A stretch of 64,000 nucleotides of DNA from Dipetalonema caudispina (taxonomy: Eukaryota > Nematoda > Chromadorea > Rhabditida > Onchocercidae), in the NCBI GenBank assembly GCA_013365325.1, contig JABVXV010000004.1:434001-498000 (forward strand), written 5' to 3'. This document shows, piece by piece, positions 1 to 26,213 of the stretch. The notes beneath the pieces were generated by a model. That model searched no databases. It saw only the letters and a list, made by a program, of their open reading frames with translations, and had not been told where the DNA came from. The position numbers were made by a program, and so were the translations under genes. Position 1 is the stretch's first letter; every line of letters starts with the position of its first letter.

Positions 1-79
1 AAACAGGTAGTTATTAAATTTATGAAGTGTTGATCTGTGGTACATTAAAGGTAACTCAATAGATAAATTGAAAAGATAC

Positions 80-14887
<14,808 letters not shown>

Positions 14888-17501
14888 GCTCTAATATACA
14901 GAGGAATAGATGTGATTGTACAGTGTAAATCGTTAGTCGCCTGATACGACGATTACTACCACATCTGAAATGAAGAAAGACAAAAATTGACGCTTAAAAA
15001 TGATGCGACATATCAGAAATGCTTGCGATAACTTTGAGCCGATACTTTATAAATAGTGAAGATGTGTATTGGAAGGAAGGAATTTAAAGTAAAAGAAGAA
15101 GGAATAGAAAAGCACACAGTATCGTCTCTTCTAAACAGTGAATGAGAAGAGATGGCCAATTGATATTTCTACTCTATAGATGATAATATTTTATCAACAT
15201 CATCAGTACCTTCAGAGTAACAATTTAGAAGATTGTTAATAGATGCAATCATCACTGCTGTAACTTCCATTTCTGTTAACGAAAGTAAGGCTACAAAGGG
15301 AGAGAAGGAAATCGAACAGTGTTGCGCATGTCAACAGAACAAAAGACAGTGCGGTGAATCAATTTTACAATGCAATTAATAAATGTTTGTTTCGAAATTG
15401 AAACTACTAAGAATGGGGAGCATCGAGAAAGAAAAAGAAATTATTACATTGGGAGGCGGGGGAGAGGTAAATGAACCACCTTCTTTCTCCCTCGGTGAAG
15501 CAAAATGATGCTGGGGTATATGGGGGAGATGGGCGGGGGGATACGTGTGTTCAACAAATTCTCTCACTCCAACAACGATGACAACAACGATGACGATAAC
15601 GATGGCACCCTACCCGATCCCCTCCACATCACTCCACACCTCGATCGGCAGCACCGGTCATGTCGCAGCACCACTATCTTTACCGACCGGTAACAACATC
15701 GTTACGAATAGCGCACCTTTCCACTTCTTTCAACTCTTTTCTTCTTCAATTGTTGCTATTATAGGCTCTGCCGGGCATGCCAATGCATGCACCTTCTGCA
15801 CTCCATTATACTCCATCGTACACTAAATAGCTTAAAAAGAACTTGTAATCACTATGGGTCATAGGCTACCAGTTACCTGGTTATCATATACCTCTCCTCG
15901 ACACTGTATCTTCGCTGGTACCACACAACAATAGTTAGTTATCCCTTATCTTGAAATTTCGACCTCTCTTTCCGGCAATAATCGATTTGCTTCATTCGTC
16001 TTTTCATCCCTTTCCCTATCCTACACTGAAACCATAGTAACCATTTACCACATTATTTAATATTCTCTCAAAATTTGCATTAAAATAAACATTCCTTAAA
16101 GAACACCGAGTAGGTACGCTGTTAGCAAAGGCATTTCCTAATGTATCGCATGCAAGCGCTATAATTTTTAGAAACTTCCGGATTTATCGTATTTGATTGT
16201 ATTAAGCTTAAATGCCCATTTTACTAGTGGTGGGATGTAGCACAATTTGAATATTCGAATGACACAAGGTCAGTTGGAATTGGGTATGGTGAAGTGGATC
16301 CTCCATCGGTCACATTACTGACCGTTTTGATTAATGGATGAGAGGGAGCTGCACAGAAAGAAAGGAAGACAGATGTATGAACTGAAATAATGATAAAGAG
16401 CAATGGAATGGTCAAGTATTAAGTGATTTCATAGAATGCTCAGGAATTGCTGATATAGTGGTCAATTAAAATAGGAAGTATCCAGCCATTTGTATAATAA
16501 ATTAAATTTTGTTTTCAAATGTTGAAATTGCCTCATCGCTTCCAGAAATACGGGATCCTCACTTTTCAAATCTGCATACAGTTCCCAAATGTGATACTTT
16601 CAACGACATTGTAGTTCTTGCATCAAGCATAAAGATGAGCATTAAAGGGAGAGCATAAAGAAGCATCGGGAATGACAACAAGACTTCAACCATATAGCAC
16701 ACATTGATGCCATCAATATCATATGGGATGTGTCAGCCCGCAGTGATGCTCAGAACACCACGGAAGATGCAGGGAGTTTGTCAACGAACTAACCAGCCAT
16801 CATCACCTCACTATCATAAACCTGATTTTAAAAGAGCATGGGGTAGAAAGCGATCATCCATCCTATTCATCCACCGTCCACAACTCACTTCCTCTTCCAT
16901 TCACTTTGTTGGCATCAGCCCACCACATTTATACATGGCAACATAATGACCATACACATCAAGAGTAATGGGGAAACGGCGTATCACAACTAAACATCAA
17001 TTTCTTTACATCAGAAATTCACACATGTAAACGGGTGAAATGGTCGAAGTTGGATGATCCAGGTCAAAGCCTCCCGAAGAAATGGTCATTTTGGATCATC
17101 TCAACATAGACTTGGAGTATGCAATGGAATATATGAGATATTTTGAAACTTGATAAGGAATCATACTAGCACCCGCTTAAGGGAAGTTATTTCATCGTTA
17201 TCCTTCACCTGAGAACTTTAGACTGTTCAGATGCAACTTTGAAGATCTATATTCAATAAATTTATCGAAAATACAAAAAGCATAAATAATCAAACATAAT
17301 GAGCATTCGAGCACTCAGCGTGAGTGAATTGACTTTCGTCGATATTTATAACAAAAAATGACCAAATTTCTTACAAATATATGCTGTAATAATTCAACAG
17401 TAAACGAATATTGGAGAGCATTTTCAATAGGAAATCATACTTCCTATTAAAAAATAATTAGCTACCGCCAATTCAATTTCACAGGAAAGTAAGCGGAAAG
17501 A
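14888..17501. other. Intergenic region between the LRP and ZC3H15 genes
   Basis: About 2.6 kb upstream of the putative LRP start and downstream of the ZC3H15 stop. It contains the G-rich block at 15451-15540 and a stretch at 15560-15605 of imperfect CAACGATGA-like repeats. Small open frames (for example 15505-15826 and 16704-16946) lack splice context and family motifs. The LRP promoter would lie here, but no specific element can be named. Confidence 0.5.
15513..15540 (+). promoter_or_regulatory. G-quadruplex-capable G-run cluster
   Basis: Four G runs (15513-15516, 15522-15526, 15531-15533, 15535-15540) are separated by loops of 5, 4 and 1 bases, fitting the G3+N1-7 quadruplex rule. A second G-rich block (GGGAGGCGGGGGAGAGG) starts at 15451. 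The cluster stands out in AT-rich DNA and lies about 0.6 kb upstream of the putative LRP start codon. A regulatory role is inference. Confidence 0.4.
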
Positions 17502-20500
17502 TTATGAAATCCGATTTTTCTCTTCTATCCTCATCCTGGCTATCTTTTTAACAGCACTATCCTCGTCCTCAGAACTTTCCAAATCGGGTATTTCGTCTAC
17601 GTTAAATAAATCCTCATTTATTTCCATATTTCCAATGCCACCAGCAGTCTCTTCCCACTGAAATCATGGAATCACATATGAAAAATAGATGTCAGATGAG
17701 ATTAGGAAGTGTGAATCACACAACCACACCGTTGAAAAAAATTCTCTTTCAAGGTTGCGCTTACAGCAATTTTCGATAAAACAAATGTAGAGATTTAGGA
17801 AAATAAGTAAACCTGATCTATCTGATAAAAAAAATGAAGCAAAACCTTTTCGCCGTCACATAACATATGTTTTTCGTCGATGCAGTGAGATGTACGCTCA
17901 TCCATTTCAGATGTCTTTATTACTAGCTAAACAAACCACTAAAATTATAGAAAATTTGAAATAATCATTCCCCCTTTTATAAATTAAATATAATAAGTAA
18001 AAGCAATCCTACGCCACAATTTAAGATACGTGCTTAGTTTTCTGGTCCAAACAGGAAAAAGAGTAAGAGCATGAAGAAATGAAGCAAAACCTTTTCATCG
18101 TCATCCAAGTCGTCATCCAACATATGTCCTTCGTCATCGATGCAGTAAAATGTGCGCTCATCGATTTCAAATGCTTTTATCTCTAACTAAACAAATTGCT
18201 ACAATCATAAAAAGGAATAAATTTATAATTATATTTAAGCCTCTAATTGTCTCAAAAAATTAATGAAACATGAAAAAAAAAGCTCCATCACGAGTATCAC
18301 TAAAGAATGTTAAATGCTACTGCTTTCAAATATTCCTTACTGTTATTGGTAGAGAAGTAAAATGAGATTCATAATAAGTAAATAAAAACCTCATCATTAT
18401 CTTCTTCTTCAAATTCTCTCTCAAATGCAACACCACCCTCCATATCTCCTTCATCTTGCACCACTAGTTCTGGATTATACGTGAATAAATCACGACCACT
18501 CATCCCGATCTATAACATTCAAATATTTTGAAGAAAAAAAATGCATATCGTCACAACTCTGAAAGGATTTATTATGTGAAAACATCGTGTCCTTAAAGAT
18601 AAGTTTTATGTACTAGCAATAAGATTAAATTCTTATTCTGCATCAAAGTTCATTGCAATTTTTTGATTCGTGTTCAAGGAAAACGTTATTTCAAATAAGG
18701 CCTGTATTCCAATGAAGATAACAGAAAACTACTGCATAGGAACCGAAAAGCAGGTGTACTAATGAATCTGGCAAATCTCACCGATTTACCCGTCTTAATA
18801 TTTTTCTTTTTCTCTTTTTCTTCTTCTGCAATTTTCCTTTTCCGCTCTCGTAATTTCTTCTTCTTCCAGCAAATAAATGTTTCCAGCGTCACTTTCGTAA
18901 GATTTCCTGACTTCAGCTGTGCACGCTGAAATGTTAAGAGTAAAGATCAAGCACAAGTAACATGAAATTTTGCACTCTCAGAACTTCAAATACAATACCT
19001 CTTTCTCGAGAAGTTCTTCCAAACTGATTTCGTTCAGCTGTTTATGCTCTTCTAACTTCTTCTTATCTTTCTTCAAGAGGTAACCTGATGGCAAAGCATG
19101 CCTATAAATACAACCGTCGCCATTAGGACATTCCCAAAACCAGCCATATTTGCTGTTCTCAACAGCTTCCAGAAAATATTTACAAACCTGAAAAGAGAAG
19201 CAAAATTCATACAAGTGAAGGAAATTATTCGGCTCGTTACATACACAGAAACTTACAATATCTGTTTGATTCGGCCTTTTCCTATCATGTTCTCCATGTT
19301 TCTTCTCGGCAACTTCGCTTAATTTAGACTCATCCCAATCATCTATATTATCTGAAACGTTACTGCCTACAGATATCAGTAATTCCACCATTAAGACACA
19401 TTAGATAAAGGAAGGGAACTTGAAATGTGTAAATCCTCAATACCATTGAAAAAAAGTATCATTTCTGCAGGACTAGCAAGACGGTCATAGCAGAAAGGAC
19501 TTTCTCCCTCCTTTTTCCGTTTATCTCCAGGCACTCTACTCTTATATTACAGACAACAAGCGCAGGTATAAAATCTACCGTCTTCTTTTGATAAATCTCG
19601 GCTGTCAACATAAAGATTCTTTTTAGCCGTCTTCTGTTCCTTCGATAAATCGTGACTAAATTTGCACTTTTCACCCTTATGGCACATTCCCTGCTTGTAA
19701 AACAAACAAACCACTGACTTAGGATCGACGTCTGCAATTGAGAGAAGTGGATCACATAAAAATTCCATGCCAAATCAAAGAGACATCAATTGTACTAACT
19801 GCTGCTGTCCAGAGATAAAATTAGCATATTTTTGACATATAAGTGATATAACTAAACGAAAATAGACTGAAATTCTCGCATTCTCTGGAACATTATAAAT
19901 ATTAATTATTTTGGAGAACACAAAAGAGTGTGTCGTCAACGACAGAAGTTTTCCTAGCACCTATTCAAATCAAAGTATACCTCGCGCCACTTTAGGCATC
20001 TCAGTAACCGGTCTCAAAAGTTTATTCAGATCTCGTAGTTCACTGTCAGCTATTTTCTTTTTTGCCGCAGCTTTCTCTGCATCAATTTTCGCATGGTTCA
20101 CATTACCGTGTTTAATCTACAAAACAGGATGGCCTGTTTAAAAACCAGACTAAATTAAAACCAAGTATTGGGCCTACCATTCTATATCTAATGTAGACTT
20201 TTAATCTTTGCGCATGTACAGAAAACGACAGGTGTTGCCACAGTTTAGTACTTAACAATGCTCTAGAAAACTATCAAAAGTATAAGGCTGGAAAAAAAAG
20301 CAAGAAAACAGAATAATAAAATGATAGATTACTACTATACAGAACTGCAACTCACGCATGTCACTTGCCTGATTCGTCACTTGCTGCACATATTTCTGTG
20401 TCTTCGCTCCTTTCTTATTTTTCAGCCCAAATGTTTTGTCTTCAATTATTTTCTCCTTTTTTTTCTGCTCGGTCTTTTTGCCAGGAGCACTCTTCGGCGG

Positions 20501-20503
20501 CAT
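17502..20503 (-). CDS. ZC3H15: Zinc finger CCCH-type protein 15 homologue (DRG family-regulatory protein 1)
   Basis: Partner and stabiliser of the translation-associated GTPase DRG1, cytoplasmic and ribosome-linked. Nine exons, all in phase: 20369-20503, 19981-20116, 19579-19731, 19257-19351, 18999-19187, 18782-18925, 18390-18509, 18091-18180, 17502-17657. Product 405 aa (human 426). The N-terminus carries the family block [17 protein letters not shown]. Finger 1 is C99-X7-C107-X5-C113-X3-H117, and finger 2 is C175-X17-C193-X5-C199-X3-H203 in the strongly conserved [10 protein letters not shown] context. The DFRP region ([24 protein letters not shown]) and an acidic C-terminus follow. Intron 1 uses a GC donor (CAG|GCAAGT), required by frame. 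A decayed copy of exon 8 sits in the last intron. A likely trans-splice acceptor lies 15 bases before the ATG. Confidence 0.95.
17846..17922 (-). pseudogene. Degenerate tandem copy of ZC3H15 exon 8
   Basis: This segment and its flanks (about 17833-17970) align with exon 8 and its flanks (18078-18220). Both have the same AAAACCTTTT donor edge on the plus strand, the same ATCGATGCAGT core and the same CTAAACAAA acceptor flank. The copy is 77 nt against 90, missing about 13 bases of the acidic repeat. Entered in the phase of the upstream exon it opens with TAA, so inclusion would stop or shift the protein. It may be a dead exon or a poison exon. The sequence alone does not say which. Confidence 0.6.
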
Positions 20504-20518
20504 ACTGAAGAATTTTTT

Positions 20519-20520
20519 CT
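20519..20520 (-). promoter_or_regulatory. Likely spliced-leader acceptor of the ZC3H15 homologue
   Basis: On the minus strand AATTTCAG is followed by a 15-base leader and the MPPKSAP start codon. No upstream coding exon is needed, and the short leader is typical of nematode trans-spliced messages. Confidence 0.45.
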
Positions 20521-21391
20521 GAAATTTTGAAAAGTGTTAGTTACAAATGGACTGAATGCAGTACACCAAATAAACTGAGGAAGCACGTTAGCAAAATTTT
20601 GAAGAAAGTACAAAATACCACAATCAGTAAAACGATAGAAATTTATATTTACCAAAAGATTACAGAACAATTAGAAGGCAACATTGAGAAGCACTGAACT
20701 ATCAGTTATGTAAAACAAAACTTAAATTGGTAAAGATACGGAAACGTAAGATTAAAAGAGTTGAATGTAAAACGGTAAGCTATATGTGACCAAACAACCC
20801 TTCTAATAAGTTTCATCGGATCTTTCAGATGATTTTATCATCTCCCTCTTCTCATTCTTCTTAAATATAAGTGAAATAACAGAATGAATACATGAGAAGG
20901 AATACCAGTCTTCAGTGTATTGCTTCCTTCTCTGAATCATTACCACTATCATCATCATTCTTTATATCTCTAAACAACATGAAATTCGTGAGGTTAAAAG
21001 GTTATAATAAAGTAAGATAAAAAATAGAATAACCAAATCTATTCAATACCCTCTTCCCTTCCCTTCTCATCTCACTAATTACCCAACTCTCAAATCATCA
21101 CAGCAGTGGCATCGACGTTGCATGCTGTATTTTCTGAAAATGGTAATCACGATAGAAGTTATGATTGATTGGTTGATTGATTGATTGATAAAGATTAATT
21201 GAGTTGGGTTTTACTGTTCATTTATTTTACCTTTACCTGAAATACTTTCATTTGTATTGTTAATCTTGGGAATGTTTTTCTCTTCCTTTATTTGCAAGGA
21301 TGAGAATGTTTCTGGCCAGTGTAAATAAATTTGGTAGTGGTTCAATGCAATATACAATACATACATGCATCATTCGTTGTTTTGATTTCAG
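20521..21391. other. Divergent intergenic region between ZC3H15 and SFT2 genes
   Basis: The two genes start in opposite directions less than 0.9 kb apart, so this stretch probably carries both promoters. It contains a GATT/TTGA tetranucleotide tract near 21163-21190. Open frames inside it (for example 20446-20670 minus) continue through the upstream flank and look non-coding. Confidence 0.45.
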
Positions 21392-21412
21392 GTTAACGTG
21401 AACTGTTATGAT

Positions 21413-22387
21413 ATGCTACAACGCATCTATAGATTATTTGGTGATGATGAAAGTACTGATGTGGCAAATTTATCAAATTCTCCCACGGATAGCGTTTCAC
21501 AGAATCATGTTTGTTTATTGTATTCCTCATTTACTTCTCTATCATTTTGCCGTGATGGAAAATATGACAGTTTTGGTGTAAAACTGTTCTACTTCAATGG
21601 ATTTCTTCGATCATATGCTTCAGATGATGATAAATGGATGAATGACATAAGTTAGATTTAGAATTGTTCGGGAATTAACACCAAGCAATAAACAATAAAT
21701 TCATTTTCAGATTGATGAAGTTTCATCGCTGCCCTGGGATTTACGAGTACAATGTTTTCTTGGCTGCCTCTGTTTGTCAGTAATATGCTCTTTAGCTGGA
21801 AGCGCCCTACTTTTTACCTGGAGAGTTACCGGTTTTACTGTAATGGTATCTTTGGGTAGTATCCTGTCGCTGTTTGGGTTTGTCTTCAGCCATTTTAAGA
21901 ATTTATTCTTTTCGATGTTTTCGCTTTGGTGGTATTGTTGATAAAACAGCATCTGGGAAATAGATTTTATTTAAATCAATTTTATTTAAAATTATCTCTC
22001 TTTGAAATTGAGCCAAGAGCAGACTGATATTCGTTTTTGTCGATGTTGCAATTTCTCAGGTTAGCAGAATCAAATACTTTTCAACCGTTTCTTTTTAGGA
22101 CATGTTTTTTAATGGGCCCGTTGAAACAACTGCAAAAAATGTTTGAACGAGGCCGTTTGCTGGCATCACTCATGTATTTGCTTTCTATAGTCTTCACATT
22201 GGTAGCCGGCCTTGTTTTTTCGAACCCTCCTTTGGCGCTTGTTTTCGTCATTGGACAATACATTGCAATGGCGTGGTACTCTATAACATACATACCTTTC
22301 GCACGGTATAACTTTGTTTCCATTTGCCGTATGCTTAAATTATCATTATTTCTTGCTGTTATCACTACAAAAAATACTGGAACATAA
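21413..22387 (+). CDS. sft2d: SFT2-domain vesicle transport protein
   Basis: Four-pass Got1/Sft2-family membrane protein implicated in endosome-to-Golgi vesicle fusion. Three exons: 21413-21508, 21711-21877, 22099-22387, all in phase, giving 183 aa (human SFT2D2 is 160). The N-terminus MLQRIYRLFGDDE matches the short cytosolic start of the family. IDEVSSLPWDLR leads into the first membrane segment, and the signature FLMGPLKQLQKMFE precedes two more membrane spans and YSITYIPFARY near the C-terminus. The start was chosen because a TTTCAG acceptor at 21391 leaves a 21-base leader before this ATG. An in-frame GTG five codons earlier is unlikely to be used. The C-terminal tail after IPFAR is longer than usual. 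Confidence 0.93.
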
Positions 22388-22566
22388 GGAAGCTATCTTG
22401 TACAGTGAGGAGTCCTGTCGGAAGTGAAGAACTTTACAATTTATATGCGAACAATTAACGAGAGTTTTCATACTGTGCTTTGTTATTTTATCATATAACC
22501 TGTGCACGCATTTTAGAGAGGCGCTGTTATCACTCTGCTGCAATTGTTTTGCCTGACGAATCAGTC

Positions 22567-22576
22567 AATAAATAAA
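22567..22576 (+). terminator. Poly(A) signal of the SFT2 gene
   Basis: Two overlapping AATAAA hexamers (22567-22572 and 22571-22576) lie about 180 bases after the stop codon, the expected place for 3'-end cleavage. Confidence 0.5.
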
Positions 22577-25500
22577 TTTCCGGAAACACGAGCTTCCTAA
22601 AACCGCTATAGATATGATTCAGATTCGCATTTCGAAGGCTGTGATTTTTTTAGAATATAGTATTATTACTGTTTTGTAGCTCACATTTTGTTTTAAATAT
22701 AGGTAGTACTCTTTCCTGATCTCAAACTCATTCTAGCATAGAAATGATTAAATTTTTCGCTTGTACTGTGCATTCTAACTTCCTTGCATGAGAATATGAA
22801 TATAATTCTATTTTCTCAGTTTTCTTTTCCTAATATGGATTACTAAATCGAACTCCATTAGTGATGGTTTTTTTAATGGAAGTGTTCGCCAGAATGCTAG
22901 ATGATAGGGATCTGAGATAGAGTGTTGTACTCTTTCAAAACCCTGACTAGTTCACAATATTTGGATCACATTGAATTTGTTGGGTAAGCTAGTTTTGTAT
23001 CTTCTTTCGAAGTATAAGTTGATAGAAGGTTGTATACTTTATACGTAATTTTCACTGTAAGATTGCACATTACTGGATAATTATACGATTTGCATACCTG
23101 TTTTTCATGTATGATAATCTACCCGTTTCATCGCATCAGTCGCATATTCTTCTATCGCTTCACTGGTAAATGTATTATTTTGTTACCTTATTTTTTGGAT
23201 ATGGTGGTTTGCACTGAATTACAGAACAGTGATAAAGCCACTGGATCGGCCTGATCTGATCTTTTAAGTATATTTTATCGTATATTTAGTTCTGAAAATA
23301 CTGCGAAATGGTAACAACTTATCAGTCAACAGGACTTTTCTCATTTTTAAACATTTCTTTTACTGTTAACTGCATTTCTCCCTCATTCTTCCGTTGTTAT
23401 TTTGGTGCGATAGCGTTTATACACATCTCAATGATCGAATGGCGACTTTGACTTTAATCCGTTTAATTTACTATTCCCATTCCGCATAATTTTTAAACAA
23501 TCTTTTAAATGTTCGCCAAGTTGATATTTTTGAACATGTTAGGTATCTGCTACCTAAATATGCCACAAATTACACAGCCTTCTATTCGATTTGTTATCAA
23601 ACAATTTATTATATTTTAATTTTTCTACCACTCATTGGTGGACGTCTTTGTTGTTGATAGTTTTTTTTTTTTTAGCAAGCCATTAAATTAGTGCTTTTGG
23701 AGGCAAAACTCGGAAATGTTGCAAGGAGCCGACCATTTTTAGAGCATTTAAAGTAATTAATCGGCGCAGTCTTCCAGGAAATCTGATCAGGACAGTCTAC
23801 TAGGTTATCAACATCTGAGTTGCATCAAAGTACCATGAAATAAATCTTCAAAAGCCTGGGGCGGGATTTCATACTTTTTTATGTTTTGTTGCATTTCTAC
23901 CGATCATAGCCAAGATTGTAGGATGTGAACAAGTAAATACAGATCACTTGAAGATACGCTATTTAATGAATGATAAATTTGAATAATATCTTGGGAAAAG
24001 TTTATAAGCTTATCAAAAAAATATGAAACCAAGAAAAATTCAGATTTAAATCAAAAAATTGGTGAATGAAGTGAGGTCTAACGTTTATCCGCAAGACATA
24101 TCCGAAAGAGAATTCATTTATGTTGCCTTCTAGCATATATTTTAAATGCAAATTTCCCTTCCATGCATACCATCAGAAAACAACTTGGTGCCATGAGTTG
24201 ACATTGACTTTGATTTTGTCTCATAACAAAGGGATGGAAGGAATTTCGAATTAATTGTCTAAGTAACTATGTTTATGAAATGTGAATGATCACTGTAAGG
24301 AAGTCTTTAAAAATTGAAAAACTAGTATGAATTGTTACACTGCATCTTGTTTCTGATAATATTATTGAAATTGTTTCATTCTGTTTTAAATATTCTTTCA
24401 CCTCGAAAAGCTACCAGCTGTCACATTCCCATGTTCCCACATTTAGCATCGTTGGTGACGAAGGAGTCCCTGTAAAGTATAATATCTTGAAAATGGATGC
24501 AGTTATAAACAACACCGATTATTACAATAATCTAATCTAATGATATTTTATCTAATCCGTAATTCTTCCACACTAAACATAATCAATCTTAATCAGACAC
24601 ATGCACTTACTTAAAATTTTATTCAAGCTGCGAACTACTAACTTGGTCAGTTCTCACTGGTCATTTGAATTGTTTGGTGAAAAGTATTATAAATTGATAA
24701 TTACTAGCTATCCATGCTGTCACTCCAGTGAAATTCAATGGAAGGAACAAGAAAGTCTCCTGAATTTACTATATATTTGAGATAGTTCGATGTAAGTTAT
24801 TTCCGTTTTAATTTCTTTCAATTAAAAATTTGAAGATTATGATTAAGATACCTATCTGCATCATTCCATATTATCCTTTATCGTCCTGCCACCTGACCTA
24901 TTTCTCGAACTTGAATTCATCTTATTTCCCCTATGGATGCAAACATGAATGTCTTTTAAATATCAGCTATTTATAAATTGCTAATGTTAACTGAGCAATA
25001 TTTTATTATTTTATGCTTAAATTTTCGGCGCTTTAAAAATGTTTGAAAATGTCTTTCTCTTCCTCAAAACTTGTAACAGTAATGTTTGCACTTCTATTGA
25101 AGGCAGACCCTTTTCTCTATCTGAATGTTAAATATTACGGGAAAGAGCAGTAAGTGAAGTTGTCGCAGAATTTCCGAAGATAGTAATGTATCGAGGGAAA
25201 GATGGATTAATCCAAAAACAAATTAGCAACTTTATTTGATACTTTCAAGCAGGACTGATGATAAGGTGTTTGTTGAGAAGCTTTCGATTTCATGCCTCGG
25301 GGTTTAATGCAACATCTTCCCGCAAAATGCCTCTTTTTCGCAAATTTTCCAAAACAACATATGCCGCATTCACCTATCACTATTTGTTTGTTTCATTTTT
25401 AATCCGGCAATTTCAATTCAGTTCTTCTCGAAAGCGGTCATCCAGATCATCTATCCTTTTTATCTTTCATATCTATTTATGTCATTTATGATTCGAATAG

Positions 25501-26213
25501 CCCCCGTAATTACTTTCTACTAATCTTTGGAAGATTGAAAGTCAAAGCAAATGAATGATTGCTGATGATATCAGAACAAGGGTAGATGCCGTATCAATGA
25601 AATACTATCGAATTTATCTTCCATTCAGGATGTTTTAAGTATTTGATTAGTTGTAAATCTAGTAGTAGTACAAATCAGGTCAATGGAAGCGTTTGCAAAA
25701 AAATGTGTATCACAAAAGACTACGCGCTAGAAATTCCCTCATTGTCAAATATTTATCATATGGGATTTTTCTATTAGGTACTCATTTAATTTTGTCAACG
25801 CAGAAATATTCAGAATGTACTTCCTTGTCTGTCTTTTTTTTTTAACTTGTTTGGAAAAAAAAATTCCATGAAATAGCTTTTAAAAGAGCAGAAATATTTC
25901 CAAAAATGATTGGTTTACAGAGAACTTGTTATGCTTTCTCTTTTTCTACTTCATTTCCCTTCTTCTATTTATTTTAAATCTATTTTTCGACTTATGACAA
26001 ATGGAATCTATTCGTCGTACAATGAAATATTGTATCGTCATCTTCTATTTTACTAAAGGCATGGACACAATAATCATTCATACAAGCTTTTCGTCCTGCT
26101 ACTATCGTGTCCTTAGAGATAGCACTTTAGAACCTAAAGATTACAGTGATAATAATGCTTCTAAAAGATATTTTAGGATTAAATCAAGCGTCACTTTTTA
26201 TTTTATTTCAGCT
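22577..26213. other. Intergenic region
   Basis: About 3.6 kb of AT-rich DNA between the SFT2 and S28 peptidase genes. The open frame at 25258-25491 has Arg/Ser-rich composition but no splice context or motif that I recognise. Nothing else supportable was seen. Confidence 0.45.
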
